Positions 29,871 to 40,140 of a stretch of 64,000 bases of DNA are shown in pieces. The first letter of the stretch is position 1. Each line of letters starts with the position of its first letter. The stretch is taken from assembly GCF_002117145.1 (NCBI RefSeq), contig NZ_CP008743.1, positions 558,001 to 622,000 on the forward strand, in the 5' to 3' direction. The translations under genes and the position numbers were made by a program. Under the pieces are notes generated by a model. It saw only the letters and a program-made list of their open reading frames with translations. It did not search any database and was not told the origin of the DNA. The DNA comes from Candidatus Nucleicultrix amoebiphila FS5 (lineage in GTDB: Bacteria > Pseudomonadota > Alphaproteobacteria > Caedimonadales > Nucleicultricaceae).

Positions 29871-31400
29871 TTAAGCAAAAATCTCTTTGAAATGATCCAA
29901 GAAAGCTTTGAATGATTTTTCTGTTGCTTCATTCATTTCACCAGTATCTCTTATTGATGCCAAAATATTTGGTGAATCATTTTTTAAAGCTGCAAGCATT
30001 TCTTGTTCAAAACGGCTAATTTCATGCACTGGAACATCATCGAGATACCCTTTAACACCCGCATAAATGACTAGCACCTGCTCTTCATTTGAAACTGGAG
30101 AGTATTGTGGTTGTTTTAATAGTTCAGTTAACCGTTCACCGCGTGCTAATAATTTTTGTGTTGATACATCTAAGTCAGAAGCAAATTGAGAAAAGGCTGC
30201 CATTTCACGATACTGAGCAAGCTCAAGTTTAATAGAGCCTGCCACTTTTTTCATGGCTTTAAGCTGCGCAGCAGAACCAACACGGCTTACAGAAAGGCCG
30301 ACGTTAATGGCAGGTCGAATGCCCTTATAGAAAAGATCGCTTTCTAAAAAGATTTGACCATCAGTGATGGAAATCACGTTGGTCGGAATATAAGCCGACA
30401 CATCCCCTGCTTGAGTTTCAATAATTGGTAACGCTGTTAATGAGCCTCCACCTTGTGCATCATTCATTTTTGCGGCACGTTCAAGCAAGCGAGAGTGCAA
30501 ATAAAACACATCTCCCGGATATGCTTCACGACCAGGAGGACGTCTTAATAATAAGGACATTTGTCGGTAAGCAACAGCTTGTTTAGAGAGATCATCAAAA
30601 ATAATCAAAGCATGCATGCCATTATCACGGTAGTACTCCCCAATTGAACATCCGGTATAAGGTGCCAAAAATTGCAAAGGGGCTGGATCTGAAGCTGTGG
30701 CTGCAACAACAGTTGTATAGTCCATAGCTCCATGATCTTCTAAAATTTTCACTAATCGCGCAACTGTTGAGCGCTTTTGACCGATGGCGACATAAATACA
30801 ATAAAGCTTCTTTTTCTCATCACCAGATTCATTGATTTTTTTCTGATTCAAAATAGTATCGATCGCAATAGCAGTTTTACCTGTCTGACGGTCACCAATG
30901 ATTAATTCACGCTGACCACGTCCGATAGGCACTAATGCATCAATGGCTTTAATACCAGTTTGCATTGGCTCAGAAACACTTTTTCTTGAAATAATCCCAG
31001 GGGCTTTTACTTCAACTTTTGCACGTTGGGCTCCCTTTAAATCTCCTTTACCATCAATAGAATTACCAAGCGCATCGACAACGCGCCCCAAAAGCGCCTT
31101 ACCCACCGGCACATCCACGATACGCCCCGTGCGTTTAACAATATCACCTTCACGAATATTACGATCTTCACCAAACAACACAACACCCACATTATCCTGC
31201 TCAAGGTTAAGAGCCATACCTTGAACTGCCCCAGGGAATTCAAGCATTTCACCCGCTTGAACATTTTCAAGTCCATAAACGCGCGCAATACCATCCCCCA
31301 CTTCCAAAACATGGCCTATTTCAGCAAACTCTGCTTGCATATTATAGTTGGCTATTTTCTTCTTCAGAATACTGGTAACTTCTGCGGCTCTTAATTCCAT
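29871..31400 (-). CDS. atpA: F1Fo ATP synthase alpha subunit
   Basis: The non-catalytic nucleotide-binding subunit. Walker [17 protein letters not shown], the conserved [21 protein letters not shown]-type loop and [20 protein letters not shown] are all present. Normal length (509). The start is three bases after atpH, as in other Alphaproteobacteria. Confidence 0.98.
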   Translation of the reverse strand: MELRAAEVTSILKKKIANYNMQAEFAEIGHVLEVGDGIARVYGLENVQAGEMLEFPGAVQGMALNLEQDNVGVVLFGEDRNIREGDIVKRTGRIVDVPVGKALLGRVVDALGNSIDGKGDLKGAQRAKVEVKAPGIISRKSVSEPMQTGIKAIDALVPIGRGQRELIIGDRQTGKTAIAIDTILNQKKINESGDEKKKLYCIYVAIGQKRSTVARLVKILEDHGAMDYTTVVAATASDPAPLQFLAPYTGCSIGEYYRDNGMHALIIFDDLSKQAVAYRQMSLLLRRPPGREAYPGDVFYLHSRLLERAAKMNDAQGGGSLTALPIIETQAGDVSAYIPTNVISITDGQIFLESDLFYKGIRPAINVGLSVSRVGSAAQLKAMKKVAGSIKLELAQYREMAAFSQFASDLDVSTQKLLARGERLTELLKQPQYSPVSNEEQVLVIYAGVKGYLDDVPVHEISRFEQEMLAALKNDSPNILASIRDTGEMNEATEKSFKAFLDHFKEIFA

Positions 31401-31403
31401 GGG

Positions 31404-31937
31404 TTAACCTTCTAATTCGCTTCTTAAGTTATTTAATTGAGCTTTAATGGAAAAATCCGCTTGAAGCGAGTTCAAAGACACCACAAATCCTCCTAAAAGC
31501 TCTGGATTTTCTTGATGTTTTAAAAGCACTTGCTTGCCAGTTATTTCCTTTAAAATTAACTGTAAAGAATTCACTTGCTTGTCTTGTAAAGGACTGCTTG
31601 ATGTCACCTGAGCCATCAAATAGCCTTTTTTTGATTGATAAAGCGCATGAAATTCCTCAATAATATCTGATAATAAATTTAAGCGCCTCTGCTCAGCCAA
31701 TAAGATGAATAGCTTCAATAGAACTTCGGTGAATTGAGCACTTTCTGCAATTGACTTGAGAACTTCGATAGAGTTTTTTTTGGAAAAAGTCGGATTAGAT
31801 AAAAAATTCTGGAAATCAGGACTTTCCGATATAAGTTGCCTCAAGCTTTCAAAATCCTTTGAAACCTCATCGAGGGCATTCAACTCATTTGCATAGTCAA
31901 ACAGCGCTTTACCATAAACTTTTACTGCTCTAGACAT
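31404..31937 (-). CDS. atpH: F1Fo ATP synthase delta subunit
   Basis: The delta subunit joins F1 to the peripheral stalk. It has the N-terminal helical bundle (YGKALFDYANELNALDEV; NFLSNPTFSKKNSIEVLKS) and the C-terminal region ending PELLGGFVVSLNSLQADFSI. It heads atpHAGDC; the Fo genes are not in the window, the usual split arrangement in Alphaproteobacteria. The 266 bases to the divergent peptidase gene should hold its promoter. Confidence 0.95.
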   Translation of the reverse strand: MSRAVKVYGKALFDYANELNALDEVSKDFESLRQLISESPDFQNFLSNPTFSKKNSIEVLKSIAESAQFTEVLLKLFILLAEQRRLNLLSDIIEEFHALYQSKKGYLMAQVTSSSPLQDKQVNSLQLILKEITGKQVLLKHQENPELLGGFVVSLNSLQADFSIKAQLNNLRSELEG

Positions 31938-32203
31938 CCGCTATGATCCTCTGACAAAATTGCGGATTTGAGCTCATCAAATCAACTTTAATTGGTTCAC
32001 TCCCTTAAACCTTTATTTTAAAGGCATTAATATCATATTAATCATTCTTCTATCAAGTAACAACATGTTCTCAAATTACCCTAAGAACTATTTTTCTTGA
32101 TAACACCACAGCATTAGGATATATAGCACTTTCTTTTTTTAAATATAAGTGCATCTTAATAAGAGCTTTACATGTCAAAAATAACAAGAGTATATTTCAA
32201 GCA

Positions 32204-34234
32204 ATGAAACATTTCTTAAAAAAAATTTTCTTTATACTTATTCTAAATATTTTAATTTTTGTTCCAACACTCACTTTAGCATCTTATATTAAACGAACAG
32301 AATTCTATCCTTTAGAAGATTTAGATGATCAATCGCCTCCTCTTCACATCGTTGCCAAAACTTCTATACAGAAAAAATATCCAGATCATTTTGTTGAATT
32401 TGCTGCAGCAACTACTACTAATCCGGAGGATGGATCTAATTTGTTCTTGTACAAAACAACTTCCCCAAGAACATTAAGAAACACTCTTGTTCTTTTCATG
32501 TCCCCTGAAAACATTTGCTCATTGCATGACGAAACTATTAATTTTTATGATTTTCTAGACTTCTCTATAACTGAGGAAAACATAGTATGGACCGGTCGTT
32601 CAGAGACACAATCGAACAAACTTATGGTTTATAAGTACAATTATAAAGATCATACCAATATATCGATGGATTTAGAAACAGATCTGAGTTTTGATCGTAT
32701 ATTCTTTAATTTTCTTAGAAAAACCGTTGGAGGCGCCTACCGTTACGATAATGGATTTATCAAATTCTTTCTTAAGACAACACAAAAAGGATGGGTTGAA
32801 ATACAATCTATTCCCTCTGATACTTATCAAATCCCTAAACTTAGTTTTGAGGCTAGTGCTCCCCATAGTGCCCTTTTCCAACATGAAAGCAATCGTCTTA
32901 TTTACGACATTAATACAGGAGAATCTTTCCCCAGTGTAGGTGCTTTTCCTTTAATTTCCACAAAAAACGCTGTCAGTTTCTCGAGATACGAAGATCCATT
33001 CTTTTGTTTTGACGAATTTAAACATGGTAAAAGAAAATGGTTTGGGAGCAGTTTATTTATGCATGTGTTCAATGCGCTCGTGAAAATCCTTGAAATACGC
33101 TTAAAAACAAAAGACTTTTATTTTACGCATTTAGAACCAAATGTTTCGTATCCTTGGCAGTTTGAAATTTCTCTCCAAGAAGGAATGGCAATCGCAGGTC
33201 AATATACTTTAGAAACCAATGAAATTTCTCTTAGTAGAGAATCTCTTATTTCATTTGATTCTGAGAAATTTTCTCCTCTCGAATACTCTTCGTTTCAATG
33301 GACTATTAATCCTTCAAATAAATTTGGGAGGCATAAATTGTCGTCAACAGACCTTTATGACGTTTTTATAGCTAAACCAAAAAAAGGAGAAGCTCCCTAC
33401 CCCACAGTCCTGATACCTCATGGTGGCCCCCGTGCTCATGATGTTCTTCAAAATGATTTAGAGACTCAGCATCTCACCTCACGAGGATATATGGTAGTCA
33501 AAACAAATTTTCCTGGATCAGATGATTCAAAAGAAAATTGGAAACGTGGACATGGTGAATGGGGGCGACAAATGCAAACATACCTCTATGATCTTATGAC
33601 CCATTTTATTACTCAAGGACTAACCAATCCCGAGAATACCGCTATCTTAGGTTGCAGTTATGGTGGATACACCGCGCTTCTGGGGAGTATGTATAAACCT
33701 GATTTACATTCTCCCTTCAAAGGCTTTCAATGTGCAATTTCTCTCTGCGGTATCTCAAATCCTCTATTGCTTCTCGATCAAGTCCCCTTAGACAGCGATA
33801 GATCAGATCTAAACAATGTTCTCTCAATTGCTCCAAATTTTCGTTTTGGTGAATCTCTAAACGCGGATGACATCAACGACTTTAAAGCAGTCTCTCCGGT
33901 TCATCAAGCGCATCAAGTTAAAATTCCTCTTCTGATGATGCAAGGAGGCCTGGACGTTCAAGTCACACCAAATCACGGAGATCTCATGTCACAAGCATTA
34001 AAAGAGGCAGGAATAGCTCACACATATCTCAAATTTCCTCAGGAAGGTCATACGTGGGAAAACAATTTTGTGAAACGTTTGAGTCTCTATTTAATTGAAG
34101 CTTTTTTAGGAAAGCATCTCAAAGGTGGGGTTTTTGAACCTCTTGACCCAAACGAAGTTAAAGAAGCAAATTATCAGATTGTTGAGGATAATGGTATCTT
34201 TGAATCGCTGTCATCATCTAGCCCCTCTCATTAA
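32204..34234 (+). CDS. Exported S9-family (prolyl oligopeptidase-type) peptidase
   Basis: Signal peptide MKHFLKKIFFILILNILIF...LA, then a poorly conserved beta-propeller-like region (about 40-380) and a C-terminal alpha/beta hydrolase domain with VLIPHGGPRAHD, the nucleophile in ILGCSYGGYTALLGSMY, the Asp near MMQGGLDVQVTP and the His in PQEGHTWENN. These are the S9C acylaminoacyl/dipeptidyl-peptidase landmarks. It probably degrades peptides in the periplasm. The length of 676 residues is usual. It ends 28 bases from the convergent priA. Confidence 0.88.
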   Translation: MKHFLKKIFFILILNILIFVPTLTLASYIKRTEFYPLEDLDDQSPPLHIVAKTSIQKKYPDHFVEFAAATTTNPEDGSNLFLYKTTSPRTLRNTLVLFMSPENICSLHDETINFYDFLDFSITEENIVWTGRSETQSNKLMVYKYNYKDHTNISMDLETDLSFDRIFFNFLRKTVGGAYRYDNGFIKFFLKTTQKGWVEIQSIPSDTYQIPKLSFEASAPHSALFQHESNRLIYDINTGESFPSVGAFPLISTKNAVSFSRYEDPFFCFDEFKHGKRKWFGSSLFMHVFNALVKILEIRLKTKDFYFTHLEPNVSYPWQFEISLQEGMAIAGQYTLETNEISLSRESLISFDSEKFSPLEYSSFQWTINPSNKFGRHKLSSTDLYDVFIAKPKKGEAPYPTVLIPHGGPRAHDVLQNDLETQHLTSRGYMVVKTNFPGSDDSKENWKRGHGEWGRQMQTYLYDLMTHFITQGLTNPENTAILGCSYGGYTALLGSMYKPDLHSPFKGFQCAISLCGISNPLLLLDQVPLDSDRSDLNNVLSIAPNFRFGESLNADDINDFKAVSPVHQAHQVKIPLLMMQGGLDVQVTPNHGDLMSQALKEAGIAHTYLKFPQEGHTWENNFVKRLSLYLIEAFLGKHLKGGVFEPLDPNEVKEANYQIVEDNGIFESLSSSSPSH

Positions 34235-34262
34235 AGGAAAGAGAATGACAGGCTATTCTTCC

Positions 34263-36254
34263 CTATAAAAATGAATAAGGATCAACATCGATAGACAACT
34301 TGATACTTGCGGGACAATCAAAACCTTTTAACCAAAATTTCAATAATTTTTGAACACTCAGTTCCTTTGGTCCTTTGATCAAAATGCGCCAACGATGTCG
34401 TCCACGAATAACGGCTAAAGGTGCTCGTGCTGGTCCTAAAATTTCAAACTGATCATGGAGAGGCGCCTTTAAAACAAATGATCTGGCCGTTCTCTCAACA
34501 AGAAGTCCATCAGTGCCTGAAAAAACGACAGCAACAAGGCGTCCATAGGGAGGCATATGAAAAAGCTTTCTGCTTTCTTGTTCAAACGCAATAAACTTAT
34601 CGCGATCGTGCTCAAGCAGAGCCTGCATGACAGGATGTTCTGGTTGGTAAGTTTGAATTACAACACTTCCCTTATATTCCGCACGCCCAGCTCTTCCTGA
34701 AACTTGATGAAGGAGCTGAAAAGTCTTTTCGCTGGCTCTTAAATCTCCTCCTGCCAACCCCAAATCTGCGTCTATGACACCAACAAGCGTCAGTTTAGGG
34801 AAATGGTGACCTTTGGCCATCATTTGAGTACCTATCACTATGTCAACTTCATGTTGCTGAATTTTTGCAATTGCCTCATTCAACATTTTCGATGTCGTTA
34901 CTCGATCGCTCGCCATAATTAAGCATCGCAAATTAGGAAAACGTTTCTTGATCTCCTCTTCTAATCGTTCAACACCGGGGCCACAAGCAACAAAGTCTTC
35001 TTCTGCACTGCAGGCATCACAACTCTTTAGAATGTTCGCAGTATGGCCACAATGATGGCATTCCATCCGAGGCGGTTTCTTATGCTCCACGAGCCAAGCC
35101 GTACAATGAGGACAAGTAACTCTGGCTCCACATTTTCGACACAAAGTAAGAGGCGCATATCCACGTCGATTTAAAAATAGCAAAACCTGCTCACTTCGCT
35201 CTACTGTTTGTTTTATAGCTTCTGATAGGGTAGAAGAAAGCCAATTGTGATTACCTCTTGTACCTTCAGTACGCATATCAACGGTTGTAATACTTGGGAA
35301 ACAAGCATCACCAAACCGTTCAGGCAAGTAAAATCTCTTATATCGATGACGTTCACAATTATCGATTGTTTCAAGAGATGGCGTAGCTGATGCCAAAAGA
35401 ATTGGGATCTGTTCCATATGAGCACGCGCAATTGCCATATCTCGCGCATGATAGATCACTCCTTCTTCTTGCTTAAAAGCCTGTTCATGCTCCTCATCTA
35501 CTACAATCATCTTTAAATTTGCATAGGGCAAAAACAGGGCTGATCGCGCGCCAACGACTACTTGAGCTTCTCCCCGTTGAATTGCAAGCCAAGTCTCTCG
35601 ACGTTGAGCAGGTGTTAAGTCAGAATGCCATTGTGCAGGCTCCACACCAAAACGTTCTTTAAACCGTTGGAACCATTGAGGGCCTAAAGAAATTTCAGGT
35701 AAAAGAATGAGTACTTGTCCTCCATCAGACAATTTCTCGGCAATAATTTCAAAATATACTTCTGTTTTACCTGACCCCGTTACACCATCGATCAAAGAAA
35801 CACTATAAGGTTGTGCGTTAATATATTGTTTAATTTCAACGACAACTCTTTCCTGATCTTCAGAAAGATCAGGGGATCTATATGAAAAATTGTTAGAAAA
35901 TTGAAATTTTTTACGCGCTCTTTTAGGTTCATTGAACACAGCGGGAAGATTCATGACCATTTTAAGAACAGCACCTCTGGGCGCCACGATATAGTCTGCT
36001 ACCCACTCAATATACTGTCTCATCAAATCAGACAGGGGGGGGAGAGTAGATTTTGCAATCACTGTTTTAACATTACTTTCAAATACAGCTTGCTGAGACC
36101 AAACAACTCCCCACAATTTCTTTTTACCAAAAGGTACTTGAACAAAATCCCCTAAACAAAGAGGTTGTTCAGTTGTATAATCAAAGGAGTTATCAAGGGG
36201 AACAGGCAACAAAACTTGTATTCTGCCTTGAAATGTTTCCTTTTGGCTATTCAC
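34263..36254 (-). CDS. priA: Primosomal replication protein N' (PriA helicase)
   Basis: PriA restarts stalled forks by loading the replicative helicase. N-terminal 3'-end-binding domain; helicase core with Walker A DGVTGSGKTEVYFEII, the box VVDEEHEQAFKQEEG, and ILLASATPSLET; the zinc-binding Cys cluster (CRKCGARVTCPHC, CHHCGHTANILKSC, CDAC); helicase C-terminal motif VSGRAGRAEYKG. Length 663 is slightly short of E. coli (732). It neighbours atpHAGDC and fsa, a typical alphaproteobacterial order. Confidence 0.97.
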   Translation of the reverse strand: MNSQKETFQGRIQVLLPVPLDNSFDYTTEQPLCLGDFVQVPFGKKKLWGVVWSQQAVFESNVKTVIAKSTLPPLSDLMRQYIEWVADYIVAPRGAVLKMVMNLPAVFNEPKRARKKFQFSNNFSYRSPDLSEDQERVVVEIKQYINAQPYSVSLIDGVTGSGKTEVYFEIIAEKLSDGGQVLILLPEISLGPQWFQRFKERFGVEPAQWHSDLTPAQRRETWLAIQRGEAQVVVGARSALFLPYANLKMIVVDEEHEQAFKQEEGVIYHARDMAIARAHMEQIPILLASATPSLETIDNCERHRYKRFYLPERFGDACFPSITTVDMRTEGTRGNHNWLSSTLSEAIKQTVERSEQVLLFLNRRGYAPLTLCRKCGARVTCPHCTAWLVEHKKPPRMECHHCGHTANILKSCDACSAEEDFVACGPGVERLEEEIKKRFPNLRCLIMASDRVTTSKMLNEAIAKIQQHEVDIVIGTQMMAKGHHFPKLTLVGVIDADLGLAGGDLRASEKTFQLLHQVSGRAGRAEYKGSVVIQTYQPEHPVMQALLEHDRDKFIAFEQESRKLFHMPPYGRLVAVVFSGTDGLLVERTARSFVLKAPLHDQFEILGPARAPLAVIRGRHRWRILIKGPKELSVQKLLKFWLKGFDCPASIKLSIDVDPYSFL

Positions 36255-36318
36255 CTTGGTATACTCCGTTTATCAAATCGTTTATATAGATCTATAGAAA
36301 GTCCACAAAGGAGGGAAC

Positions 36319-36975
36319 ATGAAATTTTTCCTTGATAGCGCTGATGTAAAGGAAATCAAAGAATTAGCTGAAACTGGCTTAATCGATGGTATAACAACTA
36401 ATCCTACACTGATAGCAAAAGAAGGCAAAGACTTTAAAAAAGTGATTGCTGAGATCTGCTCATTCATTCCAGGACCAGTAAGCGCCGAAGTAACCAGCAC
36501 TGACGTTAAAGAAATGATCCAAGAAGGCCATACTTTAGCACGACTTGCCAATAACGTAGCCATTAAAGTGCCTTTGACTTTTGATGGGTTGAAAGCTTGT
36601 AAAGCTCTCAGCGATGAAGGCATTGTAGTGAATGTTACCTTATGTTTTTCAGCAGCTCAAGCTTTATTAGCTGCAAAAGCCGGAGCAACATTCATTTCTC
36701 CATTTATGGGTCGTCTAGATGATATTGGTCATAATGGGCTCGAACTCATTCATGAGATTTGCCATATTTATGGGAACTACCCTAATCTGACAACTGAGGT
36801 CCTAGCGGCATCTATACGTCATCCTCTTCATATTATTGATGTTGCAAAAGCAGGCGCCGATGTAGCAACTATTCCACCTAAAATATTTAAACAACTTTAT
36901 CAACACCCATTAACTGACAAAGGATTAGAATCCTTTTTAAAAGACTGGAAAGCTACAGGACAAAAGATTATCTAA
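36319..36975 (+). CDS. fsa: Transaldolase-like fructose-6-phosphate aldolase
   Basis: A small transaldolase-family enzyme of 218 residues, with [37 protein letters not shown], the Schiff-base lysine in [16 protein letters not shown], and [19 protein letters not shown] and [12 protein letters not shown]. Such enzymes act as transaldolase in the pentose phosphate pathway or as fructose-6-phosphate aldolase; sequence does not separate the two. GGAGGG ribosome-binding site. It is followed two bases later by xerC. Confidence 0.93.
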   Translation: MKFFLDSADVKEIKELAETGLIDGITTNPTLIAKEGKDFKKVIAEICSFIPGPVSAEVTSTDVKEMIQEGHTLARLANNVAIKVPLTFDGLKACKALSDEGIVVNVTLCFSAAQALLAAKAGATFISPFMGRLDDIGHNGLELIHEICHIYGNYPNLTTEVLAASIRHPLHIIDVAKAGADVATIPPKIFKQLYQHPLTDKGLESFLKDWKATGQKII

Positions 36976-36977
36976 CG

Positions 36978-37946
36978 ATGTTGAACCCTCGTAATGAGCT
37001 TGAAGAAACGTTTTTTGGTCAAAGCCTGAAAAGGGAAAGCTTCGAGCTTATTAAGGAATGGCATAAATTTTTATGCATTCAAAAAAATTATTCAAACCAT
37101 ACTGTAAAAAATTATTTTCACGATCTAAAAGCTTTTTTCCTTTTTCTCAACCACTATTTGGGAGTCCCTATCGCTAAAAGAGACTTACAGGAATTGACCA
37201 TAAAGGACTTTAGAGCTTACCTTGCTCAACAAGCCTTAAAAAATATTGGTGCACGCAGCAACCAGCGTATGCTGTCCTGCCTGCGTAGTTTTTATCGTTA
37301 TTTAAAAAAGCATCATCAAATCGATAATCAAGCTATCTTTCGGATTTCTTCCCCACGCCTTACACAAACTTTACCACGCCCTCTAAAACAAACAGATGCT
37401 CTAGAAATGATGCAAACAACCGTGGAAGAAAATCAAGAAAGATGGATGAATTTACGAGATCAAGCACTATTCATACTTCTCTATGGCGCCGGACTACGTT
37501 TGTCAGAAGCGCTTGCTCTGACTCTTCAAGATATGATGTCTCAACCACAATCTCTCATGATTAAAGGCAAAGGTAAAAAAGAACGACTCATCCCTCTTCA
37601 CCCAGAAGTTATTGAAAAAGTCAGCGATTATATTGAAGTTCATCCTCAAAAATTCGAGCCCAAATCTCCTCTCTTTATAGGACAGCAAGGAGCTCAACTC
37701 AATCCAGGTGTCGCCCAACGACAAATGAGGAGGTTACGAATATTATTGGGGCTTTCCGATACAATAACGCCTCATAGTCTACGTCATAGTTTTGCAACAC
37801 ACCTCTTGGCATCAGGCGCCGATTTACGCTCAATTCAAGAGCTGCTAGGTCACTCTAGTCTATCCACGACCCAAAAATACACAGAGATCACAAACGACAG
37901 TCTCCTAGAAATCTACAAAAAAACTCACCCCTCAGCTCAGAATTAA
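36978..37946 (+). CDS. xerC: Site-specific tyrosine recombinase XerC
   Basis: With XerD it resolves chromosome dimers at dif. The N-terminal SAM-like DNA-binding domain (NYSNHTVKNYFHDLKAFFLF) precedes the catalytic domain with the full set of active-site residues: Arg174 (GAGLRLSEAL), Lys198 (IKGKGKKERLIPL), His266 and Arg269 (TPHSLRHSFATHLL), His292 (LLGHSSLSTTQ) and Tyr301. 322 residues. Its position beside fsa and priA supports a housekeeping XerC rather than an integrase. The stop overlaps the convergent gene by four bases. Confidence 0.94.
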   Translation: MLNPRNELEETFFGQSLKRESFELIKEWHKFLCIQKNYSNHTVKNYFHDLKAFFLFLNHYLGVPIAKRDLQELTIKDFRAYLAQQALKNIGARSNQRMLSCLRSFYRYLKKHHQIDNQAIFRISSPRLTQTLPRPLKQTDALEMMQTTVEENQERWMNLRDQALFILLYGAGLRLSEALALTLQDMMSQPQSLMIKGKGKKERLIPLHPEVIEKVSDYIEVHPQKFEPKSPLFIGQQGAQLNPGVAQRQMRRLRILLGLSDTITPHSLRHSFATHLLASGADLRSIQELLGHSSLSTTQKYTEITNDSLLEIYKKTHPSAQN

Positions 37947-39268
37947 TCACTCGAATACGATGGATTCTCTTCATCGTGATATTGTATTGAACTCGTAGGG
38001 TTAGGAGACTTCTTCCTTTTTTCAGCGCTCTTCTCATCATCATCTTCTTCTCCTACTTCTATAATCGTATCTCTACCTTCTTGACTAGGACTCATAATCC
38101 TAAGAGAACTCATCCTCATAGAAAGCATCCCTTCATCATCTCCTTCATCATCACTGTCTTTAAACTTTGAAGATCTTGCTTTACTTCTATGATCCCCCTC
38201 CATTTTTAAATGAGACTTTTCTACACGTGGTTCTTTTCTTTTTTTACGCTGTCTTAAAGACATAGTTGTTTTTTCTTCGAAATCATCATCAAGAGTCCAT
38301 TTGTCCAACGTATCCACAAGTTCTCTAAAAAGAACAGTTTGCTTTTTTCTGGGATATTGAGAACCTGTTGCTACTAATTGTTCACAAAGACCTGTTAAAG
38401 CCGGAGAACTAAGGCTCTTTCTTAATTTTGGCTTCTCTTCTTCTGTTATATCATCTTCAAGTTCATCTTCCCGCATGCCCACCTTATGAGGATCTTGTCG
38501 ATCATTAATCGATATAATAACGTCATTGATATCGGCTGCAGTGCAAAAGATTACTTCATATCCTCCATTCCTATCGAGTAATAAACTTAAGTATTTTGGA
38601 TCTTGAAAGCGTGTGATAAAAACACGTTTATCTGCTACCCAAGACCGCACATTTTCGGTCAACTCAGTTCTTAATCGGCTTTCTGCATTACTAGGATTCA
38701 CTCCGCCAATTAATTTAATCATGTCATAGACTTCTTTAAGAGCTTGAAAGCCTTCATCTCTTGGATCAGTAGAAATTCCCTTCGCTAATTTCAATTCACG
38801 AATAAGAACCTGAGAAGTACGTTCATCTTCTAAACCAAATGGCGTTCGAAAGATAAATTTATAGGTTCCTACAGTATAAATTCCTCCTTTTATCGTGGCT
38901 TCGTATTCATACTGGTCTTTAAGACCATTCAAAAGATTCAACACTTTCCTCAACGCTAAAATCATGTCACCATCTATGTTGACGTCTCGAAGCAATTTAT
39001 CTTCTTTTTTACGACAACAGCAGCAAAACATATTTCGAGCACAATTTGCCGCTGTCCCATCTTGCACCCGGGCATAGGCCCAAGGAGCAAACGTATTAAT
39101 TCCCCAATTCGCTATTGTCGTCACAATAGAAGAAGCAACCACTGCATACCAAACTTGACTACTGCCATCGGCACTTGAATCATCACCTGGGATCGTTGAG
39201 TTAGTCGCTTGTAAAGGTATACTTACAAACAATATAAAAATTATTATTAGATTACGTATTTTTCTCAT
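37943..39268 (-). CDS. Hypothetical exported/membrane protein with juxtamembrane Cys cluster and acidic Ser-rich tail
   Basis: The ATG at 39268 has a GGAGG five bases away and gives 441 residues. A hydrophobic leader (IRNLIIIFILFVSIPLQA) is followed by a second hydrophobic segment (VWYAVVASSIVTTIANWGI, about 39-57) and then NCARNMFCCCCRKKEDK, four consecutive Cys beside basic residues. The middle part (100-280) looks globular (FRTPFGLEDERTSQVLIREL; VFITRFQDPKYLSLLL). The last 170 residues are Lys/Arg/Ser/Glu-rich and disordered, with acidic stretches. No family recognised. Confidence 0.6.
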   Translation of the reverse strand: MRKIRNLIIIFILFVSIPLQATNSTIPGDDSSADGSSQVWYAVVASSIVTTIANWGINTFAPWAYARVQDGTAANCARNMFCCCCRKKEDKLLRDVNIDGDMILALRKVLNLLNGLKDQYEYEATIKGGIYTVGTYKFIFRTPFGLEDERTSQVLIRELKLAKGISTDPRDEGFQALKEVYDMIKLIGGVNPSNAESRLRTELTENVRSWVADKRVFITRFQDPKYLSLLLDRNGGYEVIFCTAADINDVIISINDRQDPHKVGMREDELEDDITEEEKPKLRKSLSSPALTGLCEQLVATGSQYPRKKQTVLFRELVDTLDKWTLDDDFEEKTTMSLRQRKKRKEPRVEKSHLKMEGDHRSKARSSKFKDSDDEGDDEGMLSMRMSSLRIMSPSQEGRDTIIEVGEEDDDEKSAEKRKKSPNPTSSIQYHDEENPSYSSD

Positions 39269-39477
39269 GAGTCCTCCAAAAATCATTAAATTTTGGAAGA
39301 TGAACAGTTTATAATCAGTTAATTATTGATTTTTCATCGAACAATTCTTGTTAATTGCAACATTATCGCATTTCACAGTGAATTTTTCTTTCTACAATCA
39401 AAAACTTGACTTCTAACATTATTTTTTTCATTAATAATTTATAAGTAAAAAATAATTTTAACATGGCTTTGAGGTCA

Positions 39478-40071
39478 ATGAAGTTGATAATTCGTTTTTA
39501 TATTTTAGTTTTAATTTTGCTTTTACCCAACTATTTGCTGGCTGAGCAAACTGATGTTGTCACTGAAGAGATGATAAATGAATCAAGTGACGGAAAGTCA
39601 TCTGTCGCTACTGTTGTTGATCCTGACGCCCCCTTATCCGAAACTTTTATGGAAGATGAACTTGACGAAGAACCTGAAATAACGCAAGTGATTACTTTAG
39701 ATACTCCTGTTTCATCAGATTCAGCAGACAATGAACTAGAGCTGCATCATACAGAATTGATGAACAAAAGAACCGAAAGTCCACAAAACCCCCGAGGTGT
39801 TGAATCTCCAGAGAAAATAGTTGTAAGAGATACTTTTGGTAAGGACCGATTTTTGAATGCGCCTGCAAGTAATAAGCGTGTAATTGACATGCATCTTGCG
39901 GGACCTATTGCAAACGCTGGTTACAGTAAAAATGATAGTTCATCAGAATCCATTCTCACGCGCTCCATGGAGCAACTGCATAAATTTCTCGAAAAGCATT
40001 TCTGGGTGAAGAAGGACTCTACTTCGGAAAAATCTCAGCAACGTTTGATAAACGTTAATCTTAAACCATAA
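39478..40071 (+). CDS. Hypothetical exported acidic protein
   Basis: The ATG at 39478 has GAGG six bases before it and begins a clean signal peptide (MKLIIRFYILVLILLLPNYL, cleaved after LLA). An in-frame ATG at 39463 lacks such a site. The mature N-terminal half is strongly acidic and low in complexity; the C-terminal half is more ordered and basic (ESILTRSMEQLHKFLEKHFW, then VKKD), ending INVNLKP. Nothing identifies a family. Its length and style resemble the other exported unknowns in this window. Confidence 0.5.
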   Translation: MKLIIRFYILVLILLLPNYLLAEQTDVVTEEMINESSDGKSSVATVVDPDAPLSETFMEDELDEEPEITQVITLDTPVSSDSADNELELHHTELMNKRTESPQNPRGVESPEKIVVRDTFGKDRFLNAPASNKRVIDMHLAGPIANAGYSKNDSSSESILTRSMEQLHKFLEKHFWVKKDSTSEKSQQRLINVNLKP

Positions 40072-40140
40072 GGCCATGATGTTTTTTACACAAAACACCT
40101 TACCTTATATTTTTTTTACACGTTCAATGCTACTTTCTCA

